Origin: CADEED01 sp036274075 | Lineage (GTDB): Bacteria; Pseudomonadota; Gammaproteobacteria; Steroidobacterales; Steroidobacteraceae | DNA length: 7,906 nt | Direction of reading: 5' to 3' | Assembly: GCA_036274075.1 (NCBI GenBank) | Contig: DASUGK010000155.1 | Coordinates: 1 to 7,906 of the forward strand | In this document: positions 5,991 to 7,906 of the stretch, piece after piece | How positions within the stretch are numbered: position 1 is the first letter of the stretch | Layout of the letters: every line of letters starts with the position of its first letter | Program-made: the position numbers and the translations under genes | The notes under the pieces: model-generated | Database searches by the model: none | The model's input: only the letters and a program-made list of their open reading frames with translations | What the model was told of the DNA's origin: nothing

Positions 5991-6718
5991 AGCGCGCTCC
6001 CGCCGTCGAACAGGCGGCGCGCCAGCGGCCGCAGGTTTTCCCGCGCGAGCTCGCACAGGCAGACCAGCTCATGCCCGTTGCGATATCCCGGGTTGCGGCG
6101 CAGGAAGAAACTCACGTCCACGCGCGCCGCTTCGCGATCGTTGGCCTCGGCAAAATCCTCGGCGAGATGGCCATGTGACTCGGGATAACGGATCAGCCCG
6201 CTCTCCGCGTCGAAGGCGTCGCCGAATCGTTCCTCGGCGAGCTTGCGCATCAGCGCGGCGATGGAATCGGGCGTGCCGCGTTCCCAGTGCGGCCAGAACT
6301 CGCGCGCGAAGGTGGGCAGGTAGCGGAAGGTGCGGTGGCCCTTCACGATGAGGAACCAGAACAGCGGTAGTTCGGGCTGTTCGCGCTTGAGCTCGCCCAC
6401 GTAACGCAGCCACGAGAACGCCAGCGCCTGCGAGCCCCAGTGTTCGCGCTCGATGATGGTGTCGCCCGAGAACACGTAGCGGATGGTGCGGCCCTCGAAC
6501 TGCGTGACCCCCACGGCGATCGTGGAAAATCCCTGGATGACATCCGCCGCGTCGCGCAGCAGCAGCAGCGAGTCCTTGGCAGCGAGGTCGCGTTCGAACA
6601 GCTCGCGATGCGTGCCCGAATAGAAACGGCGGTACAGGTTCCACATCGCTTCGCGATCGGCGGCGGAAGCGATGGAGACCGGTACGACCTTGGCAGTGAG
6701 GGCAGGAGCGGTACTCAC
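5987..6718 (-). CDS. GNAT-like acyltransferase, first gene of the operon
   Basis: The protein has 243 residues. The start is taken as GTG 6718; an in-frame TGA at 6728-6730 excludes a longer protein. The ribosome-binding site is poor, and ATG at residue 25 is the alternative, though it would remove the first strand. Residues 10-110 have the GNAT layout: VVPVSIASAADREAMWNLY (strand and helix 1), LLLLRDAADVIQGFSTIAV (strands 2-3), RTIRYVFSGDTIIE (strand 4), then EHWGSQALAFSWLRYV, which occupies the place of the acetyl-CoA P-loop and following helix although the glycine pattern is not canonical. A conserved-looking middle block, LPLFWFLIVKGHRTFRYLPTF (118-137), is followed by a segment rich in aromatic and charged residues that is not typical of simple acetyltransferases. 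Fold assignment is therefore moderate and function inferred: acyl transfer within the GH3/radical SAM pathway. Its stop overlaps the GH3 start by 4 nt. Confidence 0.68.
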   Translation of the reverse strand: MSTAPALTAKVVPVSIASAADREAMWNLYRRFYSGTHRELFERDLAAKDSLLLLRDAADVIQGFSTIAVGVTQFEGRTIRYVFSGDTIIEREHWGSQALAFSWLRYVGELKREQPELPLFWFLIVKGHRTFRYLPTFAREFWPHWERGTPDSIAALMRKLAEERFGDAFDAESGLIRYPESHGHLAEDFAEANDREAARVDVSFFLRRNPGYRNGHELVCLCELARENLRPLARRLFDGGSAL

Positions 6719-6818
6719 AGGCGGGCGTCAGGTTGAACGCAAAGACCGCCTGCCGCAAGAGGGCGGCCCGCGCCACTGGCGGTGGCGCGGGGCAATACCG
6801 CGCCCCTGTGCAGGCCGC
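6719..6818 (-). other. Intergenic gap with two mutually exclusive hairpins
   Basis: This 100-bp gap lies between the outer-membrane gene and the operon. A perfect 10-bp inverted repeat (6767-6776 with 6782-6791, 5-nt loop) overlaps a second 7-bp repeat (6784-6790 with 6798-6804, 7-nt loop). The middle arm can pair with either side but not both. No convincing U-run follows on the minus strand, so a classical intrinsic terminator is not supported. I found no convincing -35/-10 pair for the operon here. The promoter may lie elsewhere, or the operon may be transcribed together with the upstream gene. Confidence 0.45.
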
Positions 6819-7906
6819 CTAGTACCAGGCTTCGACCGAGGCCGCGATCCAGTTTCGGTCGTATTCGTAGAAATCGATGGGCGAGTCGTTGCGCTCGTGT
6901 TCGTAGCGGATGAACAGCTGGGCCTGTTTCCAGTACTTGGCGATGGCGCCGAGCCGCAGGGTCAGGCGCTTGTCCTTCCACGACTCTTCTATATCGGCCT
7001 CAGGCTGGGCCGGGTGCCGGGTCTGGCGCAGCGTCGCGCCGCCAGTGAGACTCCAGCGCGTGTCCAGGGCGTATTCGGCGCTGCCGCCCAGCTCGGCCCA
7101 GCGCGAGGCGAACACCTCGTCGTCGGCGTGGTTGATCTCGCCGCGGGTGTGCGCCGAGAAATTCCAGGCCTGCCAGCTCCACTCGTAGCGCACGCCGAGC
7201 TCGGTACGCGAACCGGTGAGCCCGGAGAAATCGCCCTCGCCATCCACCGCGGTGAGGCGGACTTGCGCCTGCAGGCGCTGCCCGGTGGAGAAATTGCGCG
7301 TCGCGCGCGCGCTCGCCGCGGCGGATTGTTCATACACATCGCCGCCCAGCGTCAGGTAGTTGCCATAAGCGCCGACTTCGACATGCCAGTTGCCGGGCTC
7401 GAAGATTCGCGCGCCTCCCACCGAGAAGGCGCCCTGGTCGAATTCGTCCAGGTCGGCGTACTTGAGCCAGCCGGCAGCGGCGTCGATGCGCCAGCGTCCG
7501 GCGAACCTGGCGTTGCCGGCGAACAGCAGCTCGGCGAAAGCATCGTCCTCGCCGGTGCCGGCGGTATCGATGGACTCCGAACGCAGCGCGACGTTGTCGT
7601 CGTAACCGGCGCCGGTGCGCGCGTACAGCGACCAGGTGACAGGTGGCTCGGGCGCCGGCAATTCACCGAGCTGGCGTCTTGCCAGGCCGGCCAGGCGCTC
7701 GTCGGAGTCCTGCGAGGCGAGTTCGAAATGGCGCCGCGCCTGCTCCGGCTCGCCGCGCTTCAACAGCACGAGCCCGAGATTGTAGTTAGCCAGCCCGGCC
7801 ATTGCCGGCGTGCGCGCCACTTCGCGGAAGGCGCTTTCGGCGCGCTCGAGCTGGCCACTGCGAAAGGCCGCAACGCCGATGTTGAAGTGGACCGCGGGGC
7901 CTTCCA
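6819..7906 (-). CDS. TPR-repeat outer-membrane beta-barrel protein (5' end missing)
   Basis: The frame is open to the right edge, giving 361 complete residues ending at TAG 6819-6821; the start lies beyond the window. A GTG at 7820 is in frame but cuts through a repeat, so it is not the true start. The first 80 visible residues form TPR repeats (AVHFNIGVAAFRSGQLERAE, then GLANYNLGLVLLKRGEPEQA). A Pro-rich linker (83-88) leads to a C-terminal domain of about 270 residues made of alternating amphipathic strands. It opens with RTGAGYDDNV, a motif common at the start of TPR-linked outer-membrane barrels, and ends in SVEAWY with a terminal aromatic residue as expected for recognition by the BAM complex. 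Such TPR-barrel proteins are often linked to surface polysaccharide or protein export; which applies here is unknown. It is on the same strand as the operon, 100 bp upstream of it, so a functional link is possible but not shown. Confidence 0.82.
   Translation of the reverse strand, partial: EGPAVHFNIGVAAFRSGQLERAESAFREVARTPAMAGLANYNLGLVLLKRGEPEQARRHFELASQDSDERLAGLARRQLGELPAPEPPVTWSLYARTGAGYDDNVALRSESIDTAGTGEDDAFAELLFAGNARFAGRWRIDAAAGWLKYADLDEFDQGAFSVGGARIFEPGNWHVEVGAYGNYLTLGGDVYEQSAAASARATRNFSTGQRLQAQVRLTAVDGEGDFSGLTGSRTELGVRYEWSWQAWNFSAHTRGEINHADDEVFASRWAELGGSAEYALDTRWSLTGGATLRQTRHPAQPEADIEESWKDKRLTLRLGAIAKYWKQAQLFIRYEHERNDSPIDFYEYDRNWIAASVEAWY

Noticed and set aside
5991..6056. ATG start for GH3 giving 522 residues
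   Set aside because: It would overlap the upstream gene by 70 nt and add a non-conserved basic tail. The TTG at 5990 has a good SD sequence and the 4-nt overlap seen at the other junctions.

Overview
This GC-rich window (GC-rich codon third positions in most genes) comes from a Gram-negative bacterium. The evidence for a diderm is a gene at the right edge that encodes TPR repeats followed by an outer-membrane beta-barrel ending in an aromatic residue. A high-GC proteobacterium is plausible, but the sequence alone does not fix the genus.

Almost everything is read on the minus strand, so transcription runs from right to left. From the right edge: (1) the 3' part of a TPR/outer-membrane barrel gene (6819-7906); (2) a 100-bp gap with competing hairpins; (3) a compact five-gene operon (672-6718); (4) a short gap holding a plus-oriented intrinsic terminator (648-673); (5) a small secreted protein of atypical codon use (181-591); (6) at the left edge, the 3' end of a convergent plus-strand gene (1-147).

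The operon is the centre of interest. In order of transcription it encodes a GNAT-like acyltransferase (243 aa), a GH3-family acyl-acid amido synthetase (500 aa), two paralogous cobalamin-binding-domain radical SAM enzymes (448 and 451 aa), and a two-domain GNAT-like protein (374 aa). All four junctions are 4-nt stop/start overlaps (TTGA, ATGA, GTGA, GTGA), so translation is very probably coupled and the five products probably act in one pathway. GH3 enzymes adenylate a carboxylic acid and join it to an amine or amino acid. B12 radical SAM enzymes carry out methylations, cyclisations or other rearrangements at unactivated carbons. GNAT folds transfer acyl groups to amines. The combination looks like a small biosynthetic pathway for an acylated amino acid, amide or modified lipid that I do not recognise. 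No PKS, NRPS, transporter or regulator is visible, so the product cannot be predicted.

The left 670 bp have a different character. GC is lower and A/T-ending codons are common. The small secreted gene is bracketed by two near-identical copies of a palindromic hairpin, which suggests an inserted or separately acquired segment.
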